Source: an uncultured Microbacterium sp. (lineage in GTDB: Bacteria > Actinomycetota > Actinomycetes > Actinomycetales > Microbacteriaceae). Taken from it: 64,000 bases of DNA. The DNA lies in contig NZ_CANKZA010000001.1 of the NCBI RefSeq assembly GCF_947488465.1, forward strand, positions 1 through 64,000, read 5' to 3'. The notes beneath the pieces are model-generated. The model made no database searches, was not told where the DNA came from, and worked only from the letters and a program-made list of their open reading frames with translations. Positions 1 to 8,501 of this stretch are shown in pieces (position 1 is the first letter of the stretch; every line of letters begins with the position of its first letter). The position numbers and the translations under genes are program-made.

Positions 1-305
1 AATGCGCCCCCTGATGGTGGGCGCAGGACGAGGGGGCTCAATCTGCCCCGTACCAGCGAGGGGGTGGGCAGAATGCGCCCCCTGGATGGGGGTGCCTGGA
101 GGAGGGGCTCAATCTGCCCTGAGGAGGGTGGGGTGGGCAGAATGCGCCCCCTGATGGTGGGCGCAGGACGAGGGGGCTCAATCTGCCCCGTACCAGCGAG
201 GGGGTGGGCAGAATGCGTCCCCTCAATGGCGGGTGTCTGGATGAGGGGGCTCAATCTGCCCTGCATCCGGGCGTGGAGGGGGCACGTTCTGACCCCTGGA
301 TGCCG
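1..305. repeat. Four-copy ~70-bp hairpin repeat array
   Basis: Four tandem units start at 1, 72, 141 and 212, each opening with AATGCG(C/T)CCCCT. Units 1 and 3 (71 bp each) are identical, unit 2 (69 bp) diverged in its middle, and unit 4 is the most degenerate. Within a unit, GGGCAGAATGCGCCCC is the near-complement of the later GGGGCTCAATCTGCCC, so each unit can fold with an 18-20 nt loop. The array begins at or before base 1 and lies just 3' of the helicase gene, which ends at 322. A REP/BIME-like intergenic array or a terminator cluster are the likely readings; no gene is seen in it. Confidence 0.85.
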
Positions 306-321
306 GGCAGACGCCGGTGGT

Positions 322-1962
322 TCAGGCGGCGATGCCGTCCGCATCCAGGATCGTATAGCTGTAACCCTGCTCGGCGAGGAACCGTTGGCGGTTCTGCGCG
401 AAATCCTGGTCGACCGTGTCGCGCGCGATGAGCGTGTAGAAGCTGGCCGTGTGGCCGTTCGACTTCGGGCGCAGCAGCCGGCCGAGGCGCTGGGCCTCTT
501 CCTGGCGTGAGCCGAACGAACCCGACACCTGGATCGCGACAGAGGCGTCGGGCAGGTCGATCGAGAAGTTCGCGACCTTCGAGACGACGAGCACGGGCAC
601 GCGTCCCTCGCGGAAGGCGCCATAGAGCTCTTCGCGCTCGTCGACCGGGGTCGAGCCGGTGATCTTCGGCGCGTCGAGGGCGTCGGCGAGCACATCGATC
701 TGGTCGAGGTACTGACCGATCACGAGGATCTGTTCCCCCGCGTGGCGCGCGACGAGGTCGCGCACGACACCGATTTTCGCGTGCGCCGTCGCAGCCAACC
801 GGTAGCGCTCATCGTCGGCTGCTGCCGCGTATTCGAGGCGATCGGATGCCGGCAGATCCACCCGCACTTCGTAGCAGACGGCCGGGGAGATGAACCCTTG
901 GGCCTCGATCTCCTTCCACGGCGCGTCGAAGCGCTTGGGGCCGATCAGGCTGAACACATCGCCCTCCCGGCCGTCCTCGCGCACGAGCGTCGCGGTGAGT
1001 CCGAGGCGCCGCCGGGCCTGCAGATCGGCGGTCAGCTTGAACACGGGCGCGGGCAGCAGGTGCACCTCGTCGTAGACGATGAGGCCCCAGTCCAACGCAT
1101 CCAGCAGAGCGAGATGGGCATATTCGCCCTTCCGCTTCGCCGTGAGGATCTGGTAGGTCGCGATCGTGACGGGCTTGACCTCCTTGGCCTGGCCGGAGTA
1201 CTCGCCGATCTCCTCGGGCGTCAGCGACGTGCGCTTGAGCAACTCGTCGCGCCACTGGCGGGCGCTCACCGTGTTGGTCACGAGGATGAGGGTGGTGGTC
1301 TTGGTCTCGGCCATGGCGGCGGCGCCCACGAGGGTCTTGCCCGCGCCGCAGGGGAGCACGACGACACCGGATCCACCCTCCGTGAAGATGTCGACCGCCT
1401 GTCGCTGATAGGGCCGCAGCGTCCAGCCGTCTTCGGCGAGATCGATTTCGTGCGGCGTGCCGGGCGTGTAGCCCGCGTGATCTTCGGCGGGCCAACCGAT
1501 TTTCAGCAGCTCTTGCTTGATGTGTCCGCGCGCCCAGGCGTCCACGACGAACGTGTCGGGGGCGGGGCGGCCGATCAGCAGCGGTTGGATGCGTTTGTTC
1601 TTGGCGACTTCGGCCAGCACCGCGGCATCCATCGCTCGGAGGATCAGAGTGCCCTCGGCGTCGCGTTCGATGACGAGGCGGCCGTAGCGCCCGACGGTCT
1701 CGCGGATGTCGATCGACACCGACGGGGGCACCGGGAAGCGCGTCCATTGTTCGAGCGTCGCGAGCATGTCGTCAGCGGTATGTCCCGCGGCGCGGGCATT
1801 CCACAGACCCAGGCGCGTGATGCGGTAGGTGTGGATGTGTTCGGGGGCACGCTCGAGTTCGGCGAAGATCGCGAGCTCGTGGCGCGCGCTTTCGGCCTGC
1901 GGGTGGGCGACCTCGAGCAGGACGGTACGGTCGCTTTGGACGATCAGGGGGCCATCAGCCAT
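322..1962 (-). CDS. XPB/Ssl2-type DNA repair helicase
   Basis: A 546-residue SF2 helicase of the bacterial XPB family, which unwinds DNA 3'-5' and is implicated in repair and transcription-linked processes. The N-terminal ~180 residues form the damage-recognition-like domain. Walker A PCGAGKT is at about 204-210, the DEVH box at 298-301, and the XPB-specific RED motif (VREDGREGD) at 328-335. A C-terminal helicase lobe with QRLGRLLRP follows. The ATG at 1962 lies 8 nt after a possible -10 box (TAGACT, complement of 1971-1976), so the mRNA may be nearly leaderless. The gene upstream on the same strand is its usual actinobacterial companion, a helicase-associated protein. The length is normal for the family. 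Confidence 0.93.
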   Translation of the reverse strand: MADGPLIVQSDRTVLLEVAHPQAESARHELAIFAELERAPEHIHTYRITRLGLWNARAAGHTADDMLATLEQWTRFPVPPSVSIDIRETVGRYGRLVIERDAEGTLILRAMDAAVLAEVAKNKRIQPLLIGRPAPDTFVVDAWARGHIKQELLKIGWPAEDHAGYTPGTPHEIDLAEDGWTLRPYQRQAVDIFTEGGSGVVVLPCGAGKTLVGAAAMAETKTTTLILVTNTVSARQWRDELLKRTSLTPEEIGEYSGQAKEVKPVTIATYQILTAKRKGEYAHLALLDALDWGLIVYDEVHLLPAPVFKLTADLQARRRLGLTATLVREDGREGDVFSLIGPKRFDAPWKEIEAQGFISPAVCYEVRVDLPASDRLEYAAAADDERYRLAATAHAKIGVVRDLVARHAGEQILVIGQYLDQIDVLADALDAPKITGSTPVDEREELYGAFREGRVPVLVVSKVANFSIDLPDASVAIQVSGSFGSRQEEAQRLGRLLRPKSNGHTASFYTLIARDTVDQDFAQNRQRFLAEQGYSYTILDADGIAA

Positions 1963-1997
1963 AACGGGAAAGTCTACCCGCGCTGGCTGAGGGAGGC

Positions 1998-3716
1998 TCA
2001 GACCGGGCGGACACTCACGATCGACGAGATCGGCAGGGTCCGTTCGACGTCGGCGCCGCGGTCGCGTCCGCGCAGGCGTCCGCCGCCGAGGCCGGTGACT
2101 TCCAGCGTGACCTCTCTGTCGCTGCCATCGGGAAGCCGGACGACGACCACCAAGATCGCGCGTGACCGAGCGGCCTGTTCGAGCTCACGGCCGAGCCAGG
2201 CAGCGTCGGCGTCGCTGTCGTGCGCGGCGCGCAGGCGTGCCACGAGCGGCGCGAACGCAGCTCGGGGATCGGGCTTTTCGGCAGCCTCGGGCGCGAGCCG
2301 GTGGCGGTCGAGCGTGCGCCGGTTTCCTTCGACATCGACGGCGACGACGGGATAGCGCGCGTCAGCGATGAGCCAGAAGGCGGTATCAGGGCTCGAGCGC
2401 GTGGCCAGCCCTTCCCCGTAGGCCACGAGGCCGAGCGGACGCAGAGACTGATCGACGGCGACGGCGCGCAGCAATGCGCCGTCGTCGCTCGTGACGACGG
2501 TCTGACCGGTCGGATCGGGTCCGACGCGGATCGCCCCATGACGACTCGCGGATCGCTCGATCTCGTAGGCGAGCGGCTGCGGAAGACCGGTGAGTGACAG
2601 CGCCTCGAGGAACTCACGCACGGTGTCGGCCGTCTCGCCTGCCGTGAAGGCTTCGGCGAGGGTCTCGGCCGTGAAGCGGTAGGTGGATGCCTGGGCCCGC
2701 GACTCCCGGCGCGTCATCGCGCGCAGGCGCATGTCCAGGTGCGGGGCGAGCGGCCCTGGCGCGATCGCCGTGAGGTCGTTCTGCAGGTACACGCGGTCGA
2801 CCTCCGGCGGAAGCAGTGCCTGCAGGGCCGCGAGATCCGCGTCTCCTCCCGCGGCGAACCCACGTGCCCAGCCGGCGGGTTCGCCGGCGGGGGAGAGCAC
2901 CGCCCACCGTTCGAGTTGACCGCGTAGCAGGTCCGCACGCGCCGGCCACGTTGGATCGAACGGGTAGGCGCCGGGCCAGTGGGCCACCGGCATCCAGCCG
3001 CCGTCGGGGCTACGGAGCGCGGGCGGGAGGGTGTCACGGAGGCGGCGGGCGACGGCATCCCAGCGGTCGACCGTGCCGCCTTTCATCCACTCGATGCCCG
3101 CGCGCGTCACGAGCCAGTGCCGGTCGTCGACGGCGAGCAGTCCCGCGCGCTCGGCGATCGCGATGAGTTCATCGGCGGCGAAGCCATCGATGACCGCTCC
3201 CGATTCGACGAAGCGGCGGCGGTCGGCCGCGCCGAGAAGCCCCGAACCGATGCGGGAGGCGGGGACGATCAGTGTCGCCTGCAGCATGTCGGCCAGCGCG
3301 GCGGAAGCCGCGAACGCGCGCTCGGCGGCGTGCTCATCGGTCGAGGGAAGCGCGGCCTCGGTGTCCGCGGCATCCGGTGCCACGCGGTTCACGAGCGCGC
3401 GTCCCGCGATCACGGCGCTGTACGGCAGACCCTCGTCGTCGACAAGTGCGCGCTCGTGCAGCCGGTCGCGCGCGGCGCCTGCGGGGAGGGGGGAGCCTGC
3501 ATCGAGGGCGGCGTCCAGAGCGTCGGCGTCGTGGGCCGGCAGCTCGACGAGCGTGCGTGCGATCGATGCCGGGTCGAGCAGGGCATCGGCCGCGTCGAAC
3601 GCGTCGGACCAGGGGGCCGACGCCGAGGCGTGCCGAAGGACGAGGAGGTGCGCCAGGGACGCGTCATCGAGCTGTGCGAGGCGACTCGCGAGCGATCGTG
3701 CGTCAGAGGCGACCAC
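1998..3716 (-). CDS. Helicase-associated domain protein (XPB partner)
   Basis: A 572-residue protein of the type found next to XPB helicase in many actinobacteria, usually annotated as helicase C-terminal/helicase-associated domain protein. The N-terminal part is Ala/Leu/Asp-rich and helical; the middle has winged-helix-like stretches; the C-terminus ends in a small beta-rich segment (LPISSIVSVRPV). No Walker motifs are visible, so it is not itself an ATPase and is probably an accessory or regulatory subunit. It starts with GTG at 3716, one base after the stop of the small membrane protein upstream (3718-3720). That spacing implies a three-gene transcript running into xpb. The family assignment rests on context plus composition. 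Confidence 0.75.
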   Translation of the reverse strand: MVASDARSLASRLAQLDDASLAHLLVLRHASASAPWSDAFDAADALLDPASIARTLVELPAHDADALDAALDAGSPLPAGAARDRLHERALVDDEGLPYSAVIAGRALVNRVAPDAADTEAALPSTDEHAAERAFAASAALADMLQATLIVPASRIGSGLLGAADRRRFVESGAVIDGFAADELIAIAERAGLLAVDDRHWLVTRAGIEWMKGGTVDRWDAVARRLRDTLPPALRSPDGGWMPVAHWPGAYPFDPTWPARADLLRGQLERWAVLSPAGEPAGWARGFAAGGDADLAALQALLPPEVDRVYLQNDLTAIAPGPLAPHLDMRLRAMTRRESRAQASTYRFTAETLAEAFTAGETADTVREFLEALSLTGLPQPLAYEIERSASRHGAIRVGPDPTGQTVVTSDDGALLRAVAVDQSLRPLGLVAYGEGLATRSSPDTAFWLIADARYPVVAVDVEGNRRTLDRHRLAPEAAEKPDPRAAFAPLVARLRAAHDSDADAAWLGRELEQAARSRAILVVVVRLPDGSDREVTLEVTGLGGGRLRGRDRGADVERTLPISSIVSVRPV

Positions 3717-3717
3717 G

Positions 3718-3999
3718 TCAGCGCGCCTTGTTGGCGCGTGACCTCCGGACGAAGGTCATGATCAACACCGTCAACAGCAGCAGGAAGGCGATGATCGGGG
3801 CGATGTAGAGCAAGGCGCTGACGATGGGCCACACGCCCGACTGGAAGTCGGCGTACGCGAGGCCGGATGAGGTGCCGATCATGATCGCGATGAAGCACAC
3901 GATCGACAAGACCAACAGGCCCAGCGACATGAAGGCGAGGATGCGATCGATGCGGCGAACCGGCAGATCGTCGCGCGAAGGCGGAGTCGAGTGAGACAT
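3718..3999 (-). CDS. Small two-helix membrane protein
   Basis: A 93-residue protein with a short charged N-terminus (RDDLPVRRIDR) and two hydrophobic segments, roughly residues 23-45 and 58-84, ending in the basic tail RRSRANKAR. This fits an integral membrane protein with a cytoplasmic tail. I chose ATG at 3999; an adjacent GTG at 4002 is possible. A -10-like TAGGCT (complement of 4008-4013) lies 8 nt upstream of the ATG. It is the first gene of the transcript containing the helicase-associated protein and xpb, and divergent from the cold-shock gene. Function unknown. Confidence 0.72.
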   Translation of the reverse strand: MSHSTPPSRDDLPVRRIDRILAFMSLGLLVLSIVCFIAIMIGTSSGLAYADFQSGVWPIVSALLYIAPIIAFLLLLTVLIMTFVRRSRANKAR

Positions 4000-4048
4000 C
4001 ACCCTTCAGCCTACTGCGCAATCACGCGTCGTCGCGGTGGTGGTGCCG

Positions 4049-4149
4049 TAGGCTGGAAGATGGTGCCGTTCGGCGCCCGTTCGCCGTGTCTGCACGGCGC
4101 ACGCCCCACAACACGTACCCGCTCGGCGGGTGTCGATCAGCGAGGTTGA
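4049..4149 (+). other. Promoter and leaderless 29-codon leader ORF before csp
   Basis: A -10-like TAGGCT at 4049-4054 is followed after 5 nt by ATG at 4060. That ATG opens a 29-codon frame (MVPFGARSPC...) whose TGA at 4147-4149 ends one base before the cold-shock ATG at 4151. If the promoter is correct, the transcript would start at or next to this ATG and the leader frame would be translated without a ribosome-binding site, then hand ribosomes to the next gene. Coding capacity and function are unproven; it could equally be untranslated leader. Confidence 0.4.
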
Positions 4150-4150
4150 G

Positions 4151-4534
4151 ATGCCCACCGGCAAGGTCAGGTTCTACGACGAGGAAAAGGGCTTCGGCTT
4201 CATCTCCGGCGATGATGGCCAGGACGTCTTCCTGCACGCGACGGCGCTTCCGGCGGGCACATCCGCTGTCGCGCCCGGTACCCGGCTCGAGTTCGGCGTC
4301 GCCGACGGCAAGCGGGGTCTGCAGGCGCTCGCCGTGCGCGTGCTCGATGCTCCGGTGAGCCTCGCCAAGCGCAACCGGATGAAGGCCGATGACATGGCCA
4401 TCGTCATCGAAGACCTCGTGAAGGTGCTCGACAACGTGGGTGGGGATCTGCGCCGCGGGCACTACCCCAACGCGGGTCACAGCAAGAAGGTCGCGGCCAT
4501 TCTGCGCAAGGTCGCCGATGACCTCGATGCCTGA
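4151..4534 (+). CDS. Cold-shock domain protein, long form
   Basis: A 127-residue protein. Residues 1-66 are a cold-shock OB-fold that binds single-stranded nucleic acid: MPTGKVRFYD starts strand 1, KGFGFI is RNP1 and DVFLHATAL covers RNP2. A C-terminal extension of about 60 residues (RMKADDMAIVIEDLVKVL... to KVADDLDA) is typical of one actinobacterial Csp subgroup. I chose ATG 4151 because the family N-terminus begins exactly there and GAGG lies just upstream. An in-frame GTG at 4130 would add seven unlikely residues. The 3' end overlaps the DUF3027 gene, so the two are probably co-translated. Confidence 0.92.
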   Translation: MPTGKVRFYDEEKGFGFISGDDGQDVFLHATALPAGTSAVAPGTRLEFGVADGKRGLQALAVRVLDAPVSLAKRNRMKADDMAIVIEDLVKVLDNVGGDLRRGHYPNAGHSKKVAAILRKVADDLDA

Positions 4535-5156
4535 GACTCCCGACGAACGGCTGATCGGCGCGCACGATCTGGCGCTCGCGGCTCTGCACGAGATCACTCC
4601 GGCGCGCACGGTCGGCGCGCCCGTGGGGCACACGGTCGAGGATGACGGCGTCGTCTCGCTCCGCTTTCAGAACCTGCAGCCCGGCTACCCCTCGTGGTTC
4701 TGGACTGTGAGTGTCGCGGTGGTCGAGGGATCCGAACCCACCGTGCTCGAGGTCGAATTGCTGCCCGGCGAGGGCGCGCTGCTCGCACCGGAATGGGTGC
4801 CGTGGGCCGAGCGTCTGGCCGACTACCAGGCGGCCCAAGCCGCGGCCGCTGCCGAGCACGGTGACGCCGCGGACGATTCCGACGACGCCGAGGATGACGA
4901 CGACCTCGACGAGCTCGATGACCTGGACGCGTCGGACTTCGACCAGGACGGATCGCCGATCCTGCACGCCGGTGACGTGGACGGGGTCGACATCGACTCC
5001 CTCGACGAGGACGCCGACGACGAGGACGAGGACGAGGACGACGACGACGAGGACGACGCCGACTCCCTCGACGAGGACGACGCCGACTCCCTCGACGCGG
5101 ACGACGCCGACTCCCTCGACGAGGACGACGCCGACGGCTCTGACCGGACTTATTGA
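4518..5156 (+). CDS. DUF3027 protein with long acidic tail
   Basis: A 212-residue protein. The N-terminal half carries the DUF3027 core, seen as QNLQPGYPSWFWTVSVAV near residues 52-69 and the LLAPEWVPWAERL segment. From about residue 115 on, the chain is almost entirely Asp/Glu with Ala, Ser and Leu. It ends in near-repeats of DDADSLDED encoded by an imperfect 27-bp tandem repeat (about 5050-5140). I chose ATG 4518, since AAGG at 4508-4511 sits 6 nt away; ATG 4527 is the alternative. The start lies inside the cold-shock gene. The function is not known, and the tail suggests a disordered, strongly anionic region. Confidence 0.82.
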   Translation: MTSMPETPDERLIGAHDLALAALHEITPARTVGAPVGHTVEDDGVVSLRFQNLQPGYPSWFWTVSVAVVEGSEPTVLEVELLPGEGALLAPEWVPWAERLADYQAAQAAAAAEHGDAADDSDDAEDDDDLDELDDLDASDFDQDGSPILHAGDVDGVDIDSLDEDADDEDEDEDDDDEDDADSLDEDDADSLDADDADSLDEDDADGSDRTY

Positions 5157-5216
5157 GTCGGTTTCGGTCGCGCTCTGCGCGCGGGCCGCGCTCAGTCGCA
5201 TGGCCGGCGTGGCCGG

Positions 5217-5233
5217 TGGCGCCTCATGCGCCA
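5217..5233 (+). terminator. Weak hairpin after DUF3027
   Basis: TGGCGC-CTCAT-GCGCCA forms a 6-bp stem with a 5-nt loop between the convergent DUF3027 and serC genes. There is no following T run, so termination here is only plausible. Confidence 0.3.
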
Positions 5234-5277
5234 CACCCGGTCACACCAGCACCACAGACCATACGACTCGAGTGGTA

Positions 5278-6396
5278 TCAGCCGCGCATCGCGTCGATCG
5301 TGTAATCGATGCACTTGATGAGCTGGCGGACGTCGTCAGGGTCGATCGAGACGAACGTCGCGATGCGCAGCTGATTGCGGCCGAGCTTGCGGTAGGGCTC
5401 TGTGTCGACGATGCCGTTGGAGCGCAGACTCGCGGCGACCGCCGCGGCATCCACCGACTCGTCGAAGTCGATCGTGACGACCACGGGGGAGCGGTCGGCC
5501 GGGTCAGCCACGAAGGGCGTGGCCACGGGTGACGCCTCGGCCCACTCGTAGAGGGTGCTCGACGACTCGGCTGTGCGCGCGGCGGCCCAACCGAGTCCTC
5601 CGTTACCGTTGATCCACTCGAGTTGCTTGTCGAGGAGGAACAGCGTCGAGACCGCCGGTGTGTTCAGCGTCTGGTTGAGTCGCGAGTTGTCGACGGCGTT
5701 CTTCAGGCTGAGGAACTCGGGGATGTACCGACCGGATGCCGCGATCCGCTCGATCCGTTCGATCGCCGCGGGGGAGACCGCCGCGAACCACAGGCCGCCG
5801 TCGGAGCCGAGGTTCTTCTGCGGCGCGAAGTAGTAGACGTCGCTGTCTATGACGCGGAAGTTGATGCCTCCCGCGGCGCTGGTGGCATCGATGACGGTGA
5901 GCGCGCCCTCGTCGCCGACCACACGGGTGACCGGGGCGGCGACACCGGTCGAGGTTTCGTTGTGCGGCCACGCGTACACGTCGACGCCGTCGACCGGCTC
6001 GGCCGCCACGCGGGCGCCGGGGGTGGCCTTGCGCACGTCGGGAGCCTCGAGCCAGGGTGCGCCGGCCGCGGCGGCGAACTTGCCACCGAACTCGCCGAAG
6101 ACAAGATTCTGCGCGCGCTTTTCGATGAGGCCGAAGGATGCGGCATCCCAGAACGCCGTCGATCCGCCGTTGCCGAGGATGATTTCGTAGCCGTCCGGCA
6201 GACGCAGGAGGTCGGACAGGCCCATCCGCACCTGGCCGACGAGGCTCTTGATCGGAGCCTGGCGGTGCGACGTGCCGAGCAGCACCGCGCCGGGACCGGC
6301 GAGGGCTTGAACCTGTTCGGAGCGGACCTTCGACGGGCCGCAGCCGAAACGTCCGTCGGTGGGCAGGATCTCGCGGGGCAGCGTCACGTGGGCCAT
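5278..6396 (-). CDS. serC: Phosphoserine aminotransferase
   Basis: A 372-residue PLP-dependent enzyme that transaminates 3-phosphohydroxypyruvate with glutamate in serine biosynthesis; the family also acts in pyridoxine synthesis. It belongs to the actinobacterial/mycobacterial SerC branch. Visible markers are the N-terminal GRFGCGPSKVR, the phosphate/PLP-binding GNGGSTAFWDA near 75-85, WPHNETSTG near 143-151, and the Schiff-base lysine in APQKNLGSDGG (K194). The length is normal. The ATG at 6396 is 6 nt downstream of a TAGAAT -10 box, so the mRNA is probably leaderless. It is divergent from the metalloregulator gene. Confidence 0.95.
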   Translation of the reverse strand: MAHVTLPREILPTDGRFGCGPSKVRSEQVQALAGPGAVLLGTSHRQAPIKSLVGQVRMGLSDLLRLPDGYEIILGNGGSTAFWDAASFGLIEKRAQNLVFGEFGGKFAAAAGAPWLEAPDVRKATPGARVAAEPVDGVDVYAWPHNETSTGVAAPVTRVVGDEGALTVIDATSAAGGINFRVIDSDVYYFAPQKNLGSDGGLWFAAVSPAAIERIERIAASGRYIPEFLSLKNAVDNSRLNQTLNTPAVSTLFLLDKQLEWINGNGGLGWAAARTAESSSTLYEWAEASPVATPFVADPADRSPVVVTIDFDESVDAAAVAASLRSNGIVDTEPYRKLGRNQLRIATFVSIDPDDVRQLIKCIDYTIDAMRG

Positions 6397-6402
6397 GGAC
6401 CG

Positions 6403-6408
6403 ATTCTA
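6403..6408 (-). promoter_or_regulatory. -10 box of leaderless serC
   Basis: The complement reads TAGAAT, 6 nt (cggtcc) before the serC ATG, which places the transcription start on or next to the start codon. Confidence 0.6.
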
Positions 6409-6495
6409 GGGTCGCGCGCTCCGGATGCCGGACTCGGGGCCGTCACAAACGGATAGGCTGGGAGGGCATTTCCGACCCGTGCACCGAGGCCAGCC

Positions 6496-7203
6496 ATGAC
6501 CGATCTGATCGACACCACAGAGATGTACCTGCGCACCATCCTCGAACTCGAGGAGGAGGGAATCGTTCCCCTGCGCGCGCGCATCTCCGAGCGTCTCGGT
6601 CACTCCGGGCCGACCGTGTCGCAGACCATCGGCCGGATGGAGCGCGACGGCCTCGTGATCGTCACCGACGACCGGTCGCTGGAACTCACGGAATCCGGTC
6701 GGCAGAAGGCCGTCGACGTGATGCGCAAGCACCGCCTCGCCGAGCGCCTGCTCAGCGACGTGATCGGGCTGGACTGGGCATATGTCCACGAAGAGGCCTG
6801 CCGCTGGGAGCACGTCATGAGCGAGCAGGTCGAGCGTCGGCTCGTCGAGCTGCTCGGACACCCCACCGAGTCGCCCTACGGCAACCCCATCCCGGGACTT
6901 GCTCAGCTCGGCGACGTGCCCGCGAACACGTTCGACCAGGGTGTCGTCGGCCTTGTGCGCCTGCTCAACGAAACGGGTGGGCCGGTCGACGGCACCGTGC
7001 GGCGTCTGGCTGAGCCGGTGCAGGTCGATCCCGAACTTCTGGAGCAGCTGCGGGATGCCGGTGTCATGCCGGGCGGCACCGGAAACTATCGGTTCAGCGA
7101 GGGGTACGTGCTCGTCCAGATGGACGGAAAAGATGAGGGTCTCGAGCTTCCGGTCGAGGTTGCGTCGCACATTTTCCTCGTGGATGCGCGTCCGCGAGCC
7201 TGA
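6496..7203 (+). CDS. dtxR: DtxR/IdeR-type iron-dependent repressor
   Basis: A 235-residue metal-dependent transcriptional repressor of the DtxR/IdeR family. It aligns by eye without gaps to C. diphtheriae DtxR through the first ~115 residues. It keeps the winged-helix DNA-binding region (SGPTVSQTIGRMERDGL) and all metal ligands: Met10, His79, Glu83, His98, Cys102, Glu105 and His106 (HEEACRWEH). A C-terminal SH3-like domain follows. Target genes in this family are iron uptake and storage genes; none is adjacent. A -10-like TAGGCT at about 6453-6458 precedes it. Iron rather than manganese specificity is inferred from the intact Cys102. Confidence 0.93.
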   Translation: MTDLIDTTEMYLRTILELEEEGIVPLRARISERLGHSGPTVSQTIGRMERDGLVIVTDDRSLELTESGRQKAVDVMRKHRLAERLLSDVIGLDWAYVHEEACRWEHVMSEQVERRLVELLGHPTESPYGNPIPGLAQLGDVPANTFDQGVVGLVRLLNETGGPVDGTVRRLAEPVQVDPELLEQLRDAGVMPGGTGNYRFSEGYVLVQMDGKDEGLELPVEVASHIFLVDARPRA

Positions 7204-7242
7204 ACGTCGCCAGGGAAGCACCTGGACGCAGGAACCCACAGC

Positions 7243-7435
7243 GTGACTTATTCGTTACCTTCCGTTACCCTGGGGAAGTCCGTCGGCGAGAAGCCCGCCA
7301 CAGGATCGCCGCGCGAATTGCCTCACCGGCTCGTCGTTCGCACGGTGCACCCGTACATCTGTGCATGACACTGAGTGCCGACGAGCCAGCATCCCCCCTG
7401 CTTTCGGGAGGCGTGCGGAGGCGCCGGAGGATAGC
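7243..7435 (+). promoter_or_regulatory. Promoter and ~160-nt leader of the M23 peptidase gene
   Basis: GTGACT at 7243-7248 and TACCCT at 7266-7271 are separated by exactly 17 nt and make a good sigma70-type promoter. The transcript would start near 7278 and carry about 158 nt before the TTG at 7436. The leader is G/C-rich with complementary runs, such as CCCCCC and CGGGAGG around 7393-7411. Actinobacterial cell-wall hydrolase genes often have structured leaders, including c-di-AMP riboswitches. I could not match this one to that consensus. Confidence 0.5.
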
Positions 7436-8344
7436 TTGGCTGAACAGTTCGACTCGTCGACGGAACCCGAAACCGGACCGACGAACCCAGATCAGCGCGG
7501 CCGCGCGCGACGTTTCTTGACTCAGCGGTCGGCCGCCCGACCTCCTGTCGCCGCGTCGACGGCGGTCGCGAAGACGCCGAAGTCGGCGCGCCCGGGACGC
7601 TCGACGGCCCATCCGGTCCGGAGTTTCCTGACGGTCACCGCGGTTGCGGGACTCGTCGCCACGGTCGCCATCCCCGCGTTCGCGGCTGGCGCCGGAACCC
7701 CGGCAGAGGCGGTCACCCTTCAGCAGGTTGCGGCCGAGAATGCGCAGTCGCTCGTCGTCGCCTCCGAGGCAACGCCCGAGGCGCTCGCTCGCGACAGCTA
7801 CTCGGCGACCACGCCCGAAGAGATCCAGACCAAGAAGGACGAAGAAGCAGCGAAAGCGGCAGCTGCTGCGCGCATCGCCGCGGCGGCAGCATCGTCGTCG
7901 TCGTCCAGCTTCTCGGTCACCTACAGTGGCGCCATCGCGCAGTCGATCGCCTCGTCCGGTTCGGTCGTGCGTCCGCTCACCTCGTTCAACAGCTTCGGAA
8001 CGCCGTATGCCGGTCACAAGGGCACCGACTACATGGCCGACCGTGGCACGCCGATCTACTCGATCGCCGACGGCGTCGTCGTCGAATCGGCCGAGAGCAG
8101 CAACGGCTGGGGCGTCTACGTCAAGATCGCCCACAACATCAACGGCACCACCGTCACGTCTCTCTACGCGCACATGTCCTATGGCACGCGTCGGGTCACG
8201 GTCGGCCAGACCGTCTCGGCCGGACAGCTGATCGGACAGGTCGGTGACACCGGACGCGCGTTCGGCACCCATCTGCACCTCGAGATCTACGTCAGTGGCT
8301 CATGGGTGAATCCCGAGAGCTGGTTGCAGGCCAACGTCAGCTGA
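7436..8344 (+). CDS. Secreted M23 family metallopeptidase
   Basis: A 302-residue exported cell-wall hydrolase. After a ~60-residue cytoplasmic N-terminus there is one hydrophobic segment (FLTVTAVAGLVATVAIPAFA), then an Ala/Glu-rich helical linker (about 115-155) and a C-terminal LytM/M23 domain. Metal-site motifs are GHKGTDYMAD (first His and Asp) and GTHLHLEI (HxH). The fold cleaves peptidoglycan cross-bridges. I chose TTG 7436 because CCGGAGG sits 5-7 nt upstream; an upstream in-frame ATG at 7361 would lie inside the leader and lacks an RBS. A strong terminator follows at 8484. Confidence 0.88.
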   Translation: MAEQFDSSTEPETGPTNPDQRGRARRFLTQRSAARPPVAASTAVAKTPKSARPGRSTAHPVRSFLTVTAVAGLVATVAIPAFAAGAGTPAEAVTLQQVAAENAQSLVVASEATPEALARDSYSATTPEEIQTKKDEEAAKAAAAARIAAAAASSSSSSFSVTYSGAIAQSIASSGSVVRPLTSFNSFGTPYAGHKGTDYMADRGTPIYSIADGVVVESAESSNGWGVYVKIAHNINGTTVTSLYAHMSYGTRRVTVGQTVSAGQLIGQVGDTGRAFGTHLHLEIYVSGSWVNPESWLQANVS

Positions 8345-8387
8345 CTGTCTTACACTGATCCCGATGCGCGACGCAGAGGGAGATGAG

Positions 8388-8501
8388 ATGGATCGAGTTC
8401 CCCGCATTCGCTTGGCGGATGGGATCGGTCGGCATGTCCTTCGGCATCGTGAGTTCGACTGCCGCGGCTATCGCCCTGGAATTAAGGCACTGTCTTCATG
8501 A
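8388..8501 (+). CDS. Candidate 37-residue ORF ending in a terminator loop
   Basis: ATG 8388 follows AGAGGGAGATGAG and opens a 37-codon frame (MDRVPRIRLADGIGR...). Its TGA at 8499-8501 falls at the loop/stem junction of the strong terminator at 8484-8514. The product would be basic, with Arg/Gly/His content and no membrane segment. A ribosome stopping here would cover the hairpin, so the frame could influence termination. No homology can be claimed, and it could be a chance frame in an untranslated RNA. Confidence 0.4.
   Translation: MDRVPRIRLADGIGRHVLRHREFDCRGYRPGIKALSS

Noticed and set aside
1-305. CRISPR array
   Set aside because: Units are contiguous without unique spacers and units 1 and 3 are identical throughout; no cas gene is present in the window.
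742-2355. Long open frame on the plus strand opposite xpb
   Set aside because: It is antisense to an intact helicase gene and its Arg/Gly/Asp-rich translation has no family features; high GC keeps such frames open.
7272-7435. c-di-AMP (ydaO-type) riboswitch in the M23 leader
   Set aside because: Context and leader length fit, but I could not find the conserved blocks of that class in order. A covariance-model search would decide.
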